Assembly (NCBI GenBank): GCA_004552305.1
Contig: SFOX01000013.1
Coordinates: 1 to 36,677 of the forward strand
Source: Subdoligranulum variabile
GTDB lineage: Bacteria; Bacillota; Clostridia; Oscillospirales; Ruminococcaceae
Length of the DNA: 36,677 nucleotides
Reading direction: 5' to 3'
Shown here: piece by piece, positions 7,950 through 15,641 of the stretch
Layout: each line of letters opens with the position of its first letter
Numbering within the stretch: the first letter of the stretch is position 1
Made by a program: the position numbers and the translations under genes
The notes under the pieces: generated by a model
Told to the model about the DNA's origin: nothing
Database searches by the model: none
The model's input: the letters and a program-made list of their open reading frames with translations, nothing else

Positions 7950-8858
7950 ATGCTGGAATATCGTGCTGAAGGTCTTTGCCGCAACGCCAACACCCTGACC
8001 CACGAGGAATGGGAGCGCTGCATCGCCGCCGGGGAGGTGCTGCAAAGCACCGCCCTTGCCTATGACACCGACCGCTGCCTGCGGTTTGAAATTGCCGGAC
8101 ACCGCGCCCGGATGCCCTTTGCCGAGTGCGTGGACACCGCCCCCGGCGAGGAGATCAAGGATATTGCGGTGCTGACCCGCGTGGGACGCCCGACCTGCTT
8201 TGTGGTGACGGGCAGCCAGCGGGACGAAAACGGCGAGGAAATTTACCTGCTGTCCCGCGCGGCTGCCCAGCGGCAGTGTAAGCGGCAGTATCTGGACACC
8301 TTGGAGGCGGGCTGTGTGCTGCCCTGCACCGTGACGCATATCGAGGGGTTCGGCGCATTTTGCGATATCGGCTGCGGCATCGCGGCACTGCTGCCCATCG
8401 ACTGCCTGTCGGTGTCGCGCATTTCCTCCCCCGCCGACCGGGTGCGGGTGGGGCAGCAGCTTTTGTGCGCCATCAAAAACCGCGACGCACAAGGGCGCAT
8501 CGTGCTGACCCTGCGCGAGCTGTTGGGAACCTGGAGCGAGAACGCCGCCTGCTTTGCCCCCGGCGAAACGGTGGTGGGCATTGTGCGCAGCGTGGAGGAG
8601 TACGGCGTGTTTATTGAGATCGCGCCGAATCTTGCCGGGCTGGCCGAGGCGGACCCCACCCTGACGCCGGGGCAGACCGTGAGCGTGTACATCAAAAATA
8701 TCCTGCCCGATAAAATGAAGATCAAGCTGGTGGTGGTCAACAAGAATTTGGGGCAGCCCTTGCGGTTTGAGCCGCACTATTTTGTGACCCGTGGGCGGAT
8801 CAAAAAATGGATCTACTCGACCCCGCAAAGCCGCAAGCAGATCGAAACAGTATTTTAA
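7950..8858 (+). CDS. S1-domain RNA-binding protein
   Basis: A 302-residue protein with tandem OB-fold S1-like regions. One is degenerate (about residues 30-105), one clear at about 118-190 (VTHIEGFGAFCDIGCGIAAL...), and one at about 203-265 (GIVRSVEEYGVFIEIAPNLAGL). It resembles the part of ribosomal protein S1 found in some Clostridia, or the S1 repeats of general RNA-binding proteins, and probably acts in translation or RNA turnover. The start at ATG 7950 is chosen because AGTGAGGA lies just before it; the in-frame ATG at 7929 has no ribosome site. It is transcribed divergently from the prfA operon. The C-terminal 40 residues are basic and have no recognised domain. Confidence 0.8.
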   Translation: MLEYRAEGLCRNANTLTHEEWERCIAAGEVLQSTALAYDTDRCLRFEIAGHRARMPFAECVDTAPGEEIKDIAVLTRVGRPTCFVVTGSQRDENGEEIYLLSRAAAQRQCKRQYLDTLEAGCVLPCTVTHIEGFGAFCDIGCGIAALLPIDCLSVSRISSPADRVRVGQQLLCAIKNRDAQGRIVLTLRELLGTWSENAACFAPGETVVGIVRSVEEYGVFIEIAPNLAGLAEADPTLTPGQTVSVYIKNILPDKMKIKLVVVNKNLGQPLRFEPHYFVTRGRIKKWIYSTPQSRKQIETVF

Positions 8859-8863
8859 AATAC

Positions 8864-8892
8864 TTGCAAGGCGCAAAAGCAGTGTGTATAAT
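8864..8892 (+). promoter_or_regulatory. Promoter of the DUF4364 gene
   Basis: TTGCAA (8864-8869), a 17-base spacer and TATAAT (8887-8892), only 5 bases after the preceding stop codon. No terminator hairpin separates it from the S1 gene, so some read-through is likely. Confidence 0.75.
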
Positions 8893-8930
8893 AGAAGAAA
8901 ACGACTGATTAAGGCAAGGATGTGACACAC

Positions 8931-9509
8931 TTGGCAGAAGCATTTACCGCAGGGGTCAAGCCCGGCGGACTGACCGACAATTTGCAGATCCGCATTTTGC
9001 TGTGTTATATGATCAAAACGGCGGGTCCCATCACCCGGGAAACGCTGCAGGGCGCGCTGTTACAGGAGCAGCTGGTCAACTATTTTGAGTTCGCCGACGC
9101 GCTGGCGGACGTGGAAAAGCAGCAGCTGGTGCTGCACGACGCCGAAAACGACAGCTACACCGTGACCGACAAGGGCTTTACGGTGGCAACCACCTTGGCG
9201 CAGGATCTGCCCCGCACCGTGCGCGAAAGCGCGATCCGCGGCGTTTTGCAGATCCAGAGCTGGCGGCACAAGGCGGCCATGAACCGCGCCGAGGTGCAGG
9301 AAACCGCCGATGGCTACGCGGTGGTGTGTACGATCGGCGAGGACGGCAGCGATGTGTTCCGGCTGGAGCTGGCGATGCCCGACAAGCTGGTGGCGGAGAT
9401 GGTCAAGAACAACTTTATTGCGCACGGAAACGTCTTGTACAATAAGGTGATGGATATTCTTTCCCAGCCGGGCGACGAGCAGGATCGCCCCCCGGCAGCG
9501 CTGTTATAA
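8931..9509 (+). CDS. DUF4364 family protein, predicted winged-helix regulator
   Basis: A 192-residue protein of the DUF4364 family of Clostridia. The first 90 residues look like a winged helix: short helices (NLQIRILLCYMIKTAG, ITRETLQGALLQ) and a wing-like VLHDAENDSYTVTDKG segment. The rest is a mixed alpha/beta domain. The function is unknown and a transcriptional role is inferred. Start choice: TTG 8931 lies 10 bases after AAGGA (8916-8920) and gives MAEAFTAGVKPGGLTD. The alternative GTG at 8922 touches that ribosome site and would add only three residues. It has its own promoter and a strong terminator. Confidence 0.8.
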   Translation: MAEAFTAGVKPGGLTDNLQIRILLCYMIKTAGPITRETLQGALLQEQLVNYFEFADALADVEKQQLVLHDAENDSYTVTDKGFTVATTLAQDLPRTVRESAIRGVLQIQSWRHKAAMNRAEVQETADGYAVVCTIGEDGSDVFRLELAMPDKLVAEMVKNNFIAHGNVLYNKVMDILSQPGDEQDRPPAALL

Positions 9510-9511
9510 AC

Positions 9512-9551
9512 AAAACAAGCGGTGTACCCGATGGGGTACACCGCTTGTTTT
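9512..9551 (+). terminator. Strong terminator after the DUF4364 gene
   Basis: An 18-pair perfect stem, 9512-9529 with 9534-9551, closed by a GATG loop. Its 5' arm begins AAAACAAG and its 3' arm ends CTTGTTTT, so it could work in both directions. Confidence 0.9.
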
Positions 9552-9552
9552 A

Positions 9553-9580
9553 GAGTTGAGAGTTAAGAGTTTAGAGTTAA
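9553..9580. repeat. Four tandem 7-mers, GAGTTNA
   Basis: GAGTTGA, GAGTTAA, GAGTTTA and GAGTTAA follow each other without a gap, directly after the terminator. No gene overlaps them. Confidence 0.85.
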
Positions 9581-9588
9581 GATAGGGT

Positions 9589-9810
9589 GTGCCCGCTTGG
9601 CGGGCACATTATAACGGTTGCCAGACATAACGGCAACGGGGAAATACCGGGTCATCCGTAGGCACGGCTACTATGCCGCCCGCGACCCTATACTATAATG
9701 AATAGAATGGATTGGCTTGTAGGGGCGGTCATCGACCGCCCGCCGCAGCCATACCCAAAATACGTTGGTACGGGAAAACCGCACAGGCGGGCAATGCTCG
9801 CCCCCACAAA
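9589..9810. repeat. Cluster B of modular palindromic repeats
   Basis: GTGCCCGC/GCGGGCAC (9589-9607), then modules at 9659-9682 and 9719-9741 (both inverted, second centre GTCATCGAC) and a decayed module at 9785-9808 (centre GCAATGC). The linker 9682-9720 is an inverted copy (37 of 39 identical) of 2388-2426. No gene is seen in 9552-9840. Confidence 0.75.
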
Positions 9811-9840
9811 TTCCATAGACCCAGTCGATTCAGTTTCTTG

Positions 9841-9877
9841 GCAAACGAAATCACCCCCGGCAGATGCCGGGGGTGAT
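9841..9877 (-). terminator. Terminator of the liv operon
   Basis: ATCACCCCCGGCA (9850-9862) is complementary to TGCCGGGGGTGAT (9865-9877). On the minus strand it is followed by TTTCGTTTG. It starts 5 bases after the livF stop. Confidence 0.85.
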
Positions 9878-9882
9878 GGGGT

Positions 9883-10599
9883 TCAGCAGCCCAGATACGC
9901 CTTGCGCACCTCGATGTTGTTGGCAAGCTCGGTGGCTTCACCCTCCATCTTGATGCTGCCCGTTTCCAGAACATAGGCGCGGTTGGCAATTTCCAGCGCC
10001 ATCTTGGCGTTCTGCTCGACCAGCAGCACGGTCACGCCGTTACGGTTGACCTCGCGGATGATTTTAAAAATCTCCTTGACCAGCAAGGGGGACAAGCCCA
10101 TCGACGGCTCGTCCAGCAGCAGCATCTTAGGCTTGCACATCAGGGCGCGCCCCATGGCAAGCATCTGCTGTTCGCCGCCGGACAGCGTGCCGGCAGGCTG
10201 GTTGCGGCGCTCCTTTAGGCGGGGCAGCAGGTCAAAGACCATATCGTAATCGCTCTGGATGGCGTCCTTGCCGTCGCGGCGGGTGTAGGCACCCATCTGC
10301 AGGTTTTGCTGCACGGTCAGCCCGCTGAACACGCGGCGCCCCTCCGGCACCTGCGCCAAGCCTTGGCGGATAATCTTGTGCGGCTCCATCTTGCTGATGA
10401 CCTGACCGTTGTAGTCGATCTCGCCGCTTTGCAGCTTCAAAAGACCGGAGATGGCGTGCATCGTGGTGGTCTTGCCGGCGCCGTTGGCACCGATCAGCGT
10501 GACGATCTCGCCCTCGTTGACATGGAACGATACGTCCTTGATGGCGTGGATGGAGCCATAGAACACATTGATATTTTTAACAGAAAGCAATTCGCCCAT
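9883..10599 (-). CDS. livF: Branched-chain amino acid ABC transporter ATPase LivF
   Basis: A 238-residue ABC ATPase. Walker A GANGAGKTT, signature LSGGEQQMLAMGRALM, Walker B MLLLDEPSMGL and the switch histidine region VLLVEQNAK are all intact. LivF-type features are the short length and the QVPEGRRVFSGLTVQQNLQMGA segment. It pairs with LivG to power uptake of Leu/Ile/Val (or related amino acids) through LivHM. It is the last gene of the operon, 2 bases after livG. Confidence 0.95.
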   Translation of the reverse strand: MGELLSVKNINVFYGSIHAIKDVSFHVNEGEIVTLIGANGAGKTTTMHAISGLLKLQSGEIDYNGQVISKMEPHKIIRQGLAQVPEGRRVFSGLTVQQNLQMGAYTRRDGKDAIQSDYDMVFDLLPRLKERRNQPAGTLSGGEQQMLAMGRALMCKPKMLLLDEPSMGLSPLLVKEIFKIIREVNRNGVTVLLVEQNAKMALEIANRAYVLETGSIKMEGEATELANNIEVRKAYLGC

Positions 10600-10601
10600 G
10601 G

Positions 10602-11363
10602 TCAGTCCCCTCCCAGATACGCCGCAATGACCTTGGGGTTATTGCGGATCGACATACCGTCGCCGCGCGCAATCACGCGCCCGTAATCCAGCACGGTGAT
10701 CTGCTCGCAGATGCCCATAACAAAGTTCATATCATGCTCGATCAGCAGCACGGCAATGCCGAACTGGTCACGCACGCTGCGCACGGTCTGCATCAGCTCC
10801 TCGGTTTCGTTGGGGTTCATACCGGCGGCAGGCTCATCCAGCAGCAGCAGCTTGGGATTGGTCGCCAGTGCGCGGGCAATCTCCAGCTTGCGCTGCTTGC
10901 CGTAGGGCAGCTGGCTGGCTTTTAAGTCCGCCTGACCGTCCAAGTCAAAAATTTTCAGCAGCTTTTTTGCCTCGCGGTTCATCTCATGCTCAATTTCGCG
11001 GTACTGGGGCAGGCGCAGAATGCCCGTCCACATATTGTACTTGTACTGGTTGTGCAGACCGACCTTGACGTTATCCAGCACCGACATCTCGTTGAACAGG
11101 CGGATATTCTGGAAGGTACGCGCAACGCCTGCCTTGCTGATCAGCTCGGGGCTTTTGCCGGTAATGTCCTTGCCGTCCAGCACGATGTTGCCCTCGGTGG
11201 GCTTGTAGACGCCGGTCAGCATATTAAAAACGGTGGTTTTGCCGGCACCGTTGGGACCGATCAGCCCGTACAGATGCCCTTTTTCGATGGAAAGGTCAAG
11301 CTGCGCCACGGCCTGCAGACCGCCGAACGCAATGCCCAAGTTGCTGACTTCCAACAGTGCCAT
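10602..11363 (-). CDS. livG: Branched-chain amino acid ABC transporter ATPase LivG
   Basis: A 253-residue ABC ATPase with Walker A GPNGAGKTT, the LivG-type signature LPYGKQRKLEIARALA in place of LSGGQ, Walker B LLLLDEPAAGMNPNE and the LIEHDMNFVM switch region. GVARTFQNIRLFNEMSVLDNV is typical of LivG. It is the nucleotide-binding partner of LivF at the LivHM pore. Its ATG directly abuts the livM stop (11363/11364), suggesting translational coupling. Confidence 0.95.
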   Translation of the reverse strand: MALLEVSNLGIAFGGLQAVAQLDLSIEKGHLYGLIGPNGAGKTTVFNMLTGVYKPTEGNIVLDGKDITGKSPELISKAGVARTFQNIRLFNEMSVLDNVKVGLHNQYKYNMWTGILRLPQYREIEHEMNREAKKLLKIFDLDGQADLKASQLPYGKQRKLEIARALATNPKLLLLDEPAAGMNPNETEELMQTVRSVRDQFGIAVLLIEHDMNFVMGICEQITVLDYGRVIARGDGMSIRNNPKVIAAYLGGD

Positions 11364-12434
11364 TTACGCCACCCCCTTCGGTTCATCCTTGCCCGTTTTG
11401 CGCAAGCGGGCAGTCACTTTTTTGCGCCACTCGATCATCTGCGGGCTTTGCCCGAAAATCATAACCACAATCAGGATAATGGCGTAGATAAGCATACGGT
11501 AATCGTTCATGCTGCGCAGGATCTCCGGCAGCACGGTCAGCACGGTGGCGGCAATGACCGAGCCGCGCAGGTTGCCGATGCCGCCCAGGACCACGAACAC
11601 GAGGATTAAAATCGAGGTGTTGTAGTCAAACTTTTTGGCGACCAGCGAGGAGTAGTTCAGCGAGTAAAGCACGCCCGCCATACCGGCAAACACGGCACTG
11701 GTCACAAACGCCATCAGCTTGTATTTGGTGATGGGAATGCCTACCGAGCGCGCGGCGATCTCGTTGTCGCGGATCGAGGTGATGGCGCGTCCTGCGCGGG
11801 AATTGACAAGGTTCAGAATCACCACCAGCGTCAGCACGACCAGCACAATGCCGATGGTAAAGGTGGAGGCTTTCTTGATGCCGGTGATGCCCATAGCGCC
11901 GTTGATCAGAACCTTGCCGTCTGCCTCAAGGTGCAGCGAGTCGATATCCTTTAAGGAAAAATGCAGACCCTTGGCGTCGATGCCGAGGTTGCAGGCGTTC
12001 ATAAAGTTTTTGACGATCTCACCGAATGCCAGCGTGACGATGGCGAGATAGTCGCCGGACAGGCGCAGAACGGGTACGCCGACGACAAAGCCGAACAGAC
12101 CCGCCACAATACCGCCGACAACAAACGCCAGCAGCAGTGCCAAGGGCTTGGGGCAGGCGGTGTCATACAGGCAGACCCAGACCAGCGTGCCGGAAAAAGC
12201 ACCCACGCTCATAAACCCGGCGTGACCAAGGCTCAGCTCGCCCAGAATGCCGACGGTCAGATTCAGCGAAACCGCCATAATTACATAAGCACAGATGGGA
12301 ACCAACTGACCGGAAAAGGAGTTGGTCAGCAGCCCGGCAGCGCTGAGGATCTGAATCAGCAGATAAAAGCCCAGCACGATGCCGAAGGTGATGAAATTGC
12401 TCTTGGTGGAGCGTTTCATGGTTTTGAAATTCAT
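11364..12434 (-). CDS. livM: Branched-chain amino acid ABC transporter permease LivM
   Basis: A 356-residue membrane protein with about ten helices. The LivM signature GxLSLGHAGFMSVGAFSG lies near residues 65-85, and the cytoplasmic ATPase-contacting loop reads RAGRAITSIRDNEIAARSVGI. An inserted extracytoplasmic stretch of about 40 residues (from NLGIDAKGLHFS on) is common in Firmicute LivM. ATG 12434 is preferred over the GTG three codons earlier because AAGGTGG lies 5-8 bases upstream of the ATG. It forms the channel with LivH. Confidence 0.93.
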   Translation of the reverse strand: MNFKTMKRSTKSNFITFGIVLGFYLLIQILSAAGLLTNSFSGQLVPICAYVIMAVSLNLTVGILGELSLGHAGFMSVGAFSGTLVWVCLYDTACPKPLALLLAFVVGGIVAGLFGFVVGVPVLRLSGDYLAIVTLAFGEIVKNFMNACNLGIDAKGLHFSLKDIDSLHLEADGKVLINGAMGITGIKKASTFTIGIVLVVLTLVVILNLVNSRAGRAITSIRDNEIAARSVGIPITKYKLMAFVTSAVFAGMAGVLYSLNYSSLVAKKFDYNTSILILVFVVLGGIGNLRGSVIAATVLTVLPEILRSMNDYRMLIYAIILIVVMIFGQSPQMIEWRKKVTARLRKTGKDEPKGVA

Positions 12435-12444
12435 AGCAGCCACC

Positions 12445-13329
12445 TTACACTTTCACGTTGACTTTCTTGCCCAGCAGACCCGTGGGCTTGACGATCAGCA
12501 CCACGACCAGAACAAGAAACACGATGGCATCGGACAGCTGGGTCGAGATGTAGGCCTTGCTCAGGTTTTCGATGACGCCCAGCAGGATGCCGCCCAAGAA
12601 CGCACCGGGGATCGAGCCGATGCCGCCAAAGACCGCCGCCACAAACGCCTTGATGCCGGGCATAGCACCGGTGGTGGGCTGCAAGGTGGGATAGGCGGAG
12701 CAGAGCAGCGCACCGGCAACGGCGGCCAGCGCCGAGCCGATGGCAAAGGTCAGCGAAATGGTGGCGTTGACGTTGACGCCCATCAGCTGGGCGGCGCCGC
12801 GATCCTCGGACACAGCCAGCATGGCGTGACCGGCGGGGGCATACTTGATAAACAGCATCAGCGCAATCATAATGACAACGCAGGCGGTAATGGTGACGAC
12901 CGTTTCCGCCGGGATGCGCAGCTGCCCGTCAAACAGCGAGATGGGGGCAAAGCCCTTGACGACCGAGGTAAAGCTCTTGGGGCTGGACGTCCAGGACAGC
13001 TGTGCCACCTGCTGCAAAAGATAGCTCATACCGATGGCGGTGATCAATACAGCCAGCGACGGCGCGTCGCGCAGAGGACGGTAAGCGATGCGTTCAATCG
13101 TGACGCCCAGCACGGTGCAGACCACCATCGACAGCACGATCGCCAGGATGGGGTTCAGCCCTGCCGAGCCAAACGCGAAAAATACAATGTAGCTGCCAAT
13201 CATGATGATATCGCCGTGGGCGAAGTTCAACATTTTGGCAATGCCGTAGACCATCGTGTAGCCTAGGGCAATCAGCGCGTAGACGCTGCCCAGGCTGATA
13301 CCGCTGATCAGATAAGAGAAAAATTGCAT
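12445..13329 (-). CDS. livH: Branched-chain amino acid ABC transporter permease LivH
   Basis: A 294-residue membrane protein with about eight helices, opening with the LivH signature SGISLGSVYALIALGYTMVYGIAKMLNFAHGD. The EAA-like loop reads HAMLAVSEDRGAAQLMGVN. ATG 13329 follows GAGG by 11 bases; the in-frame GTG at 13341 would overlap that site. It is separated from livK by a 133-base gap with a hairpin (13413-13450), which should lower its expression relative to the binding protein. Confidence 0.93.
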   Translation of the reverse strand: MQFFSYLISGISLGSVYALIALGYTMVYGIAKMLNFAHGDIIMIGSYIVFFAFGSAGLNPILAIVLSMVVCTVLGVTIERIAYRPLRDAPSLAVLITAIGMSYLLQQVAQLSWTSSPKSFTSVVKGFAPISLFDGQLRIPAETVVTITACVVIMIALMLFIKYAPAGHAMLAVSEDRGAAQLMGVNVNATISLTFAIGSALAAVAGALLCSAYPTLQPTTGAMPGIKAFVAAVFGGIGSIPGAFLGGILLGVIENLSKAYISTQLSDAIVFLVLVVVLIVKPTGLLGKKVNVKV

Positions 13330-13400
13330 TGCGAAGAACACCTCACTCTATCCCCTGCCGGTGTTTTGCCGCAACCCGTGCAGAAGAATTTTTTACTGCC

Positions 13401-13450
13401 AATACAAATAAAATGACGGCTGTCGGACATAATGACCCGGCAGCCGCCAT
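13401..13450 (-). terminator. Leaky terminator between livK and livH
   Basis: On the minus strand a 14-position stem with one mismatch and one G-U (13437-13450 with 13413-13426) is followed by ATTTTATTTG. The hairpin begins 12 bases after the livK stop. Since no promoter is evident before livH, it probably works as a partial terminator or 3' stabiliser that raises the ratio of binding protein to transporter. Confidence 0.65.
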
Positions 13451-13462
13451 CGGCTACAAAAT

Positions 13463-14659
13463 TTACATAGCGGCGTAGGCACCGTCTTTGATGACGACAG
13501 CCTTAGGAGCCTTGGAAACTGCGCCGGAGGCGTCCCAAGTCATACCGTCGCCAGTCAGACCGTCAAAGGTCAAACCGGTGATCTGGGTCTTGAGGGCGTC
13601 GCACAGGTCGGAGGCGCTCATATCGCCGCTCAGGTTGCCTGCCTTGACGGCATCGTAGATGGCGTAGACAACGTCATAGGCATCGGCGGCGAACTGGTTG
13701 GGGATATCGCCGTAGGCTTCCTTGTAGGCGGTGACAAAGGCCTGGGTCTTTTCGCCGGAAGCATCGGCGGCAAAGGGGGTCAGAAGCATCAAACCTTCAG
13801 CCAGAGAGGTGTCGAAGCCTTTGATGGTCAGGATGCCGTCCATACCGTCGCAGCCGAAGAACTTGGGGGTATAGCCGCTGCTGTTGGCGGCGATCAGGAT
13901 CTGGGAAGCCTCCTGATAGTAGATGGGCAAAAAGACGAGGTCGGCACCGGCAGACTGGCACTTGGTCAGCTGGGTGGACAGGTCGGACTTGTTGTCAGCG
14001 GTGAAGGCTTCGTCTGCGACGACTTCCAGCCCCTTGGCGGCAGCCTCGGTCTTGAACTTGTCGTGGATGCCGGCGGAGTAAGCGTCGGAGGAGTCGTAGA
14101 TGATGCCGACCTTGGTGCCCAGTGCATTTTCGGCGATGTAGTCGGCAGAGGCAATGCCCTGGTTGGGATCGGTGAAGCAGATCTGGAATACGTTGTCACC
14201 GATCTGGATGACGGCCTCGGCGGAGGCAGAGGGGGTCATCATAAACAGGTTGTCATTGGCGGCCTCGGCGGCTACGGCCAGGGACGGGGTAGTGGTGGTG
14301 GGACCTGCCAGAACCTGCATGCCCCAGTCTTTCAGGCTGTTGTAGGCGTTGACGCTCTTTTCGGCGTCATGCTCGTCATCCTCAAACTTGAAGTCGAACA
14401 CGGTGTAACCGGCAGCCTCGTTGATCTCCTTGACAGCCAGCTCCTCGGCGTTCTTGACCGCCTGACCGTAGATGGCAGCGCCGCCGGTAACGGGACCGAT
14501 GCCGCCGATCTTGATCGGGGTGAAGTCCGCGGATGCGGTGGTGCTGCCGGTGGAAGCAGCAGCGTCAGAGGACGCGGCGGAAGATGCGGCAGAGGAGCCG
14601 CAGGCGGCAAGGCTCAAGACCATGGAAGCCGCCAAAACAGAACTAACAAACTTTTTCAT
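13463..14659 (-). CDS. livK: Branched-chain amino acid-binding lipoprotein
   Basis: A 398-residue type I periplasmic-binding-fold lipoprotein. A signal peptide with lipobox LAAC puts the lipidated cysteine at residue 20, followed by a Ser/Ala-rich linker (to about residue 48) that tethers the domain to the membrane surface. The mature part starts PIKIGGIGPVTGGAAIYGQ and keeps the Leu/Ile/Val-binding features GPTTTTPSLAVAAEAANDN and FQICFTDPNQG. It captures amino acids for LivHMGF. The start at ATG 14659 is preceded by AGGAGGG. It is the first gene of the operon, behind a strong promoter and a 5' hairpin. Confidence 0.94.
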   Translation of the reverse strand: MKKFVSSVLAASMVLSLAACGSSAASSAASSDAAASTGSTTASADFTPIKIGGIGPVTGGAAIYGQAVKNAEELAVKEINEAAGYTVFDFKFEDDEHDAEKSVNAYNSLKDWGMQVLAGPTTTTPSLAVAAEAANDNLFMMTPSASAEAVIQIGDNVFQICFTDPNQGIASADYIAENALGTKVGIIYDSSDAYSAGIHDKFKTEAAAKGLEVVADEAFTADNKSDLSTQLTKCQSAGADLVFLPIYYQEASQILIAANSSGYTPKFFGCDGMDGILTIKGFDTSLAEGLMLLTPFAADASGEKTQAFVTAYKEAYGDIPNQFAADAYDVVYAIYDAVKAGNLSGDMSASDLCDALKTQITGLTFDGLTGDGMTWDASGAVSKAPKAVVIKDGAYAAM

Positions 14660-14679
14660 ATCTCTTTCCCTCCTAAGGA

Positions 14680-14716
14680 TTGCAACACTTGAAAGTCGCA
14701 CAACTTTGTGTTGCAA
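14680..14716 (-). promoter_or_regulatory. 5'-terminal stem-loop of the livK mRNA
   Basis: TTGCAACAC (14680-14688) is perfectly complementary to GTGTTGCAA (14708-14716), and inside it AAAGT pairs with ACTTT around a 6-base loop, leaving a 3-base bulge. The predicted transcription start is near 14720, so the hairpin sits at the very 5' end, just before the Shine-Dalgarno at 14668-14673. It could stabilise the message or be a regulator site. Confidence 0.65.
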
Positions 14717-14726
14717 GATACTCATT

Positions 14727-14755
14727 ATTATAGCGGGCAAATTCCCACTTTGCAA
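14727..14755 (-). promoter_or_regulatory. Promoter of the liv operon
   Basis: On the minus strand TTGCAA (14755-14750), a 17-base spacer and TATAAT (14732-14727). Confidence 0.8.
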
Positions 14756-14882
14756 GAGTATTTATTGCCAGTGTTCCGGCTTTTTTTGCGGTGAATTATG
14801 GTAAAATCCACAAATTTTGGTTACAAAACTTTATCAATGTGAGAATATGCGGGAAAAAGTGATTTTTCCTTTGTAAAAATCC

Positions 14883-14911
14883 TTGCAAAATGCCGTGAAA
14901 TTTGTCATAAT
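14883..14911 (+). promoter_or_regulatory. Promoter of xpt
   Basis: TTGCAA (14883-14888), a 17-base spacer and CATAAT (14906-14911). The leader of about 63 nt carries no purine riboswitch that I can recognise. The divergent liv and xpt starts leave 14756-14882 as AT-rich DNA in which I see no gene. Confidence 0.7.
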
Positions 14912-14980
14912 ATAAAGAAACCATCAAAAATTCAAAAGCGACAAGCGCGTTTTTTAAAATCGGAAAGGGGCAGCCGCCAG

Positions 14981-15556
14981 ATGAAACTGTTGGAAGATCG
15001 CATTTTGCAGGAGGGTCAGGTCCGACCCGGCAATATATTAAAGGTAGATTGTTTTTTGAACCATCAGCTGGATGTTGAATTGCTGAGCAAAATCGGTGAG
15101 GAGTTCTACCGCATCTTTAAGGATGACGGCATCAACAAGATTCTGACCATTGAGGCATCCGGCATTGCCATTGCCTGTATGACCGCGCAGTATTTCAAGG
15201 TGCCGGTGGTTTTTGCCAAAAAGGCGAAGAGCAAAAATATTGACGGCGATGTGTTTACCAGCAAGGTGCAGTCCTTCACCTACGGCAAGGAGTACGACAT
15301 CACGCTGGCGAAGAAGTTCCTCTCCCCTGCTGACAAGGTTCTGGTGCTGGACGATTTCCTTGCCAACGGCAAGGCGATGAAGGGGCTTTTGGACGTGTGC
15401 GAACAGGCGGGTGCGCAGGTGGGCGGCATCGGCATCTGCATCGAGAAGGGCTTCCAGCCCGGCGGTGCGGAGCTGCGCGCAGCCGGCTATAAGCTGGCAA
15501 GCCTTGCCATTGTCGATTCCATGAGCGACGACGGTCTGACCTTCCGCAAACAGTAA
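14981..15556 (+). CDS. xpt: Xanthine phosphoribosyltransferase
   Basis: A 191-residue type I phosphoribosyltransferase that salvages xanthine with PRPP to XMP. The PRPP-binding loop reads VLVLDDFLANGKAM (about residues 120-133), and the N-terminal ILKVDCFLNHQLD and IEASGIAIACMTAQYFKVPVVFAKK segments are characteristic of Xpt, distinguishing it from adenine phosphoribosyltransferase. The length is typical. ATG 14981 follows GGAAAGGGG by 10 bases. It is a single-gene unit with its own promoter and a 17-bp stem after it; no pbuX permease gene is adjacent. Confidence 0.93.
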   Translation: MKLLEDRILQEGQVRPGNILKVDCFLNHQLDVELLSKIGEEFYRIFKDDGINKILTIEASGIAIACMTAQYFKVPVVFAKKAKSKNIDGDVFTSKVQSFTYGKEYDITLAKKFLSPADKVLVLDDFLANGKAMKGLLDVCEQAGAQVGGIGICIEKGFQPGGAELRAAGYKLASLAIVDSMSDDGLTFRKQ

Positions 15557-15561
15557 GAATC

Positions 15562-15605
15562 AAAAAGAACAGCCGCTGTCTGCAAGCGCAGACAGCGGCT
15601 GTTCT
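15562..15605 (+). terminator. Hairpin terminator after xpt
   Basis: A 17-pair perfect stem, 15566-15582 with 15589-15605, with a CAAGCG loop. The plus side has only a weak T tract (GTACTGTCTT). The minus side has TTTTT, so it may work better in that direction as a backstop for tsf read-through. Confidence 0.75.
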
Positions 15606-15641
15606 GTACTGTCTTACGACAGCAACAACATAACGGGTACT

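Noticed and set aside
14912..14980. Purine riboswitch before xpt
   Set aside because: Firmicute xpt leaders often carry one, but this leader is only about 63 nt, AT-rich, and shows neither the paired loop-loop arms nor a terminator.
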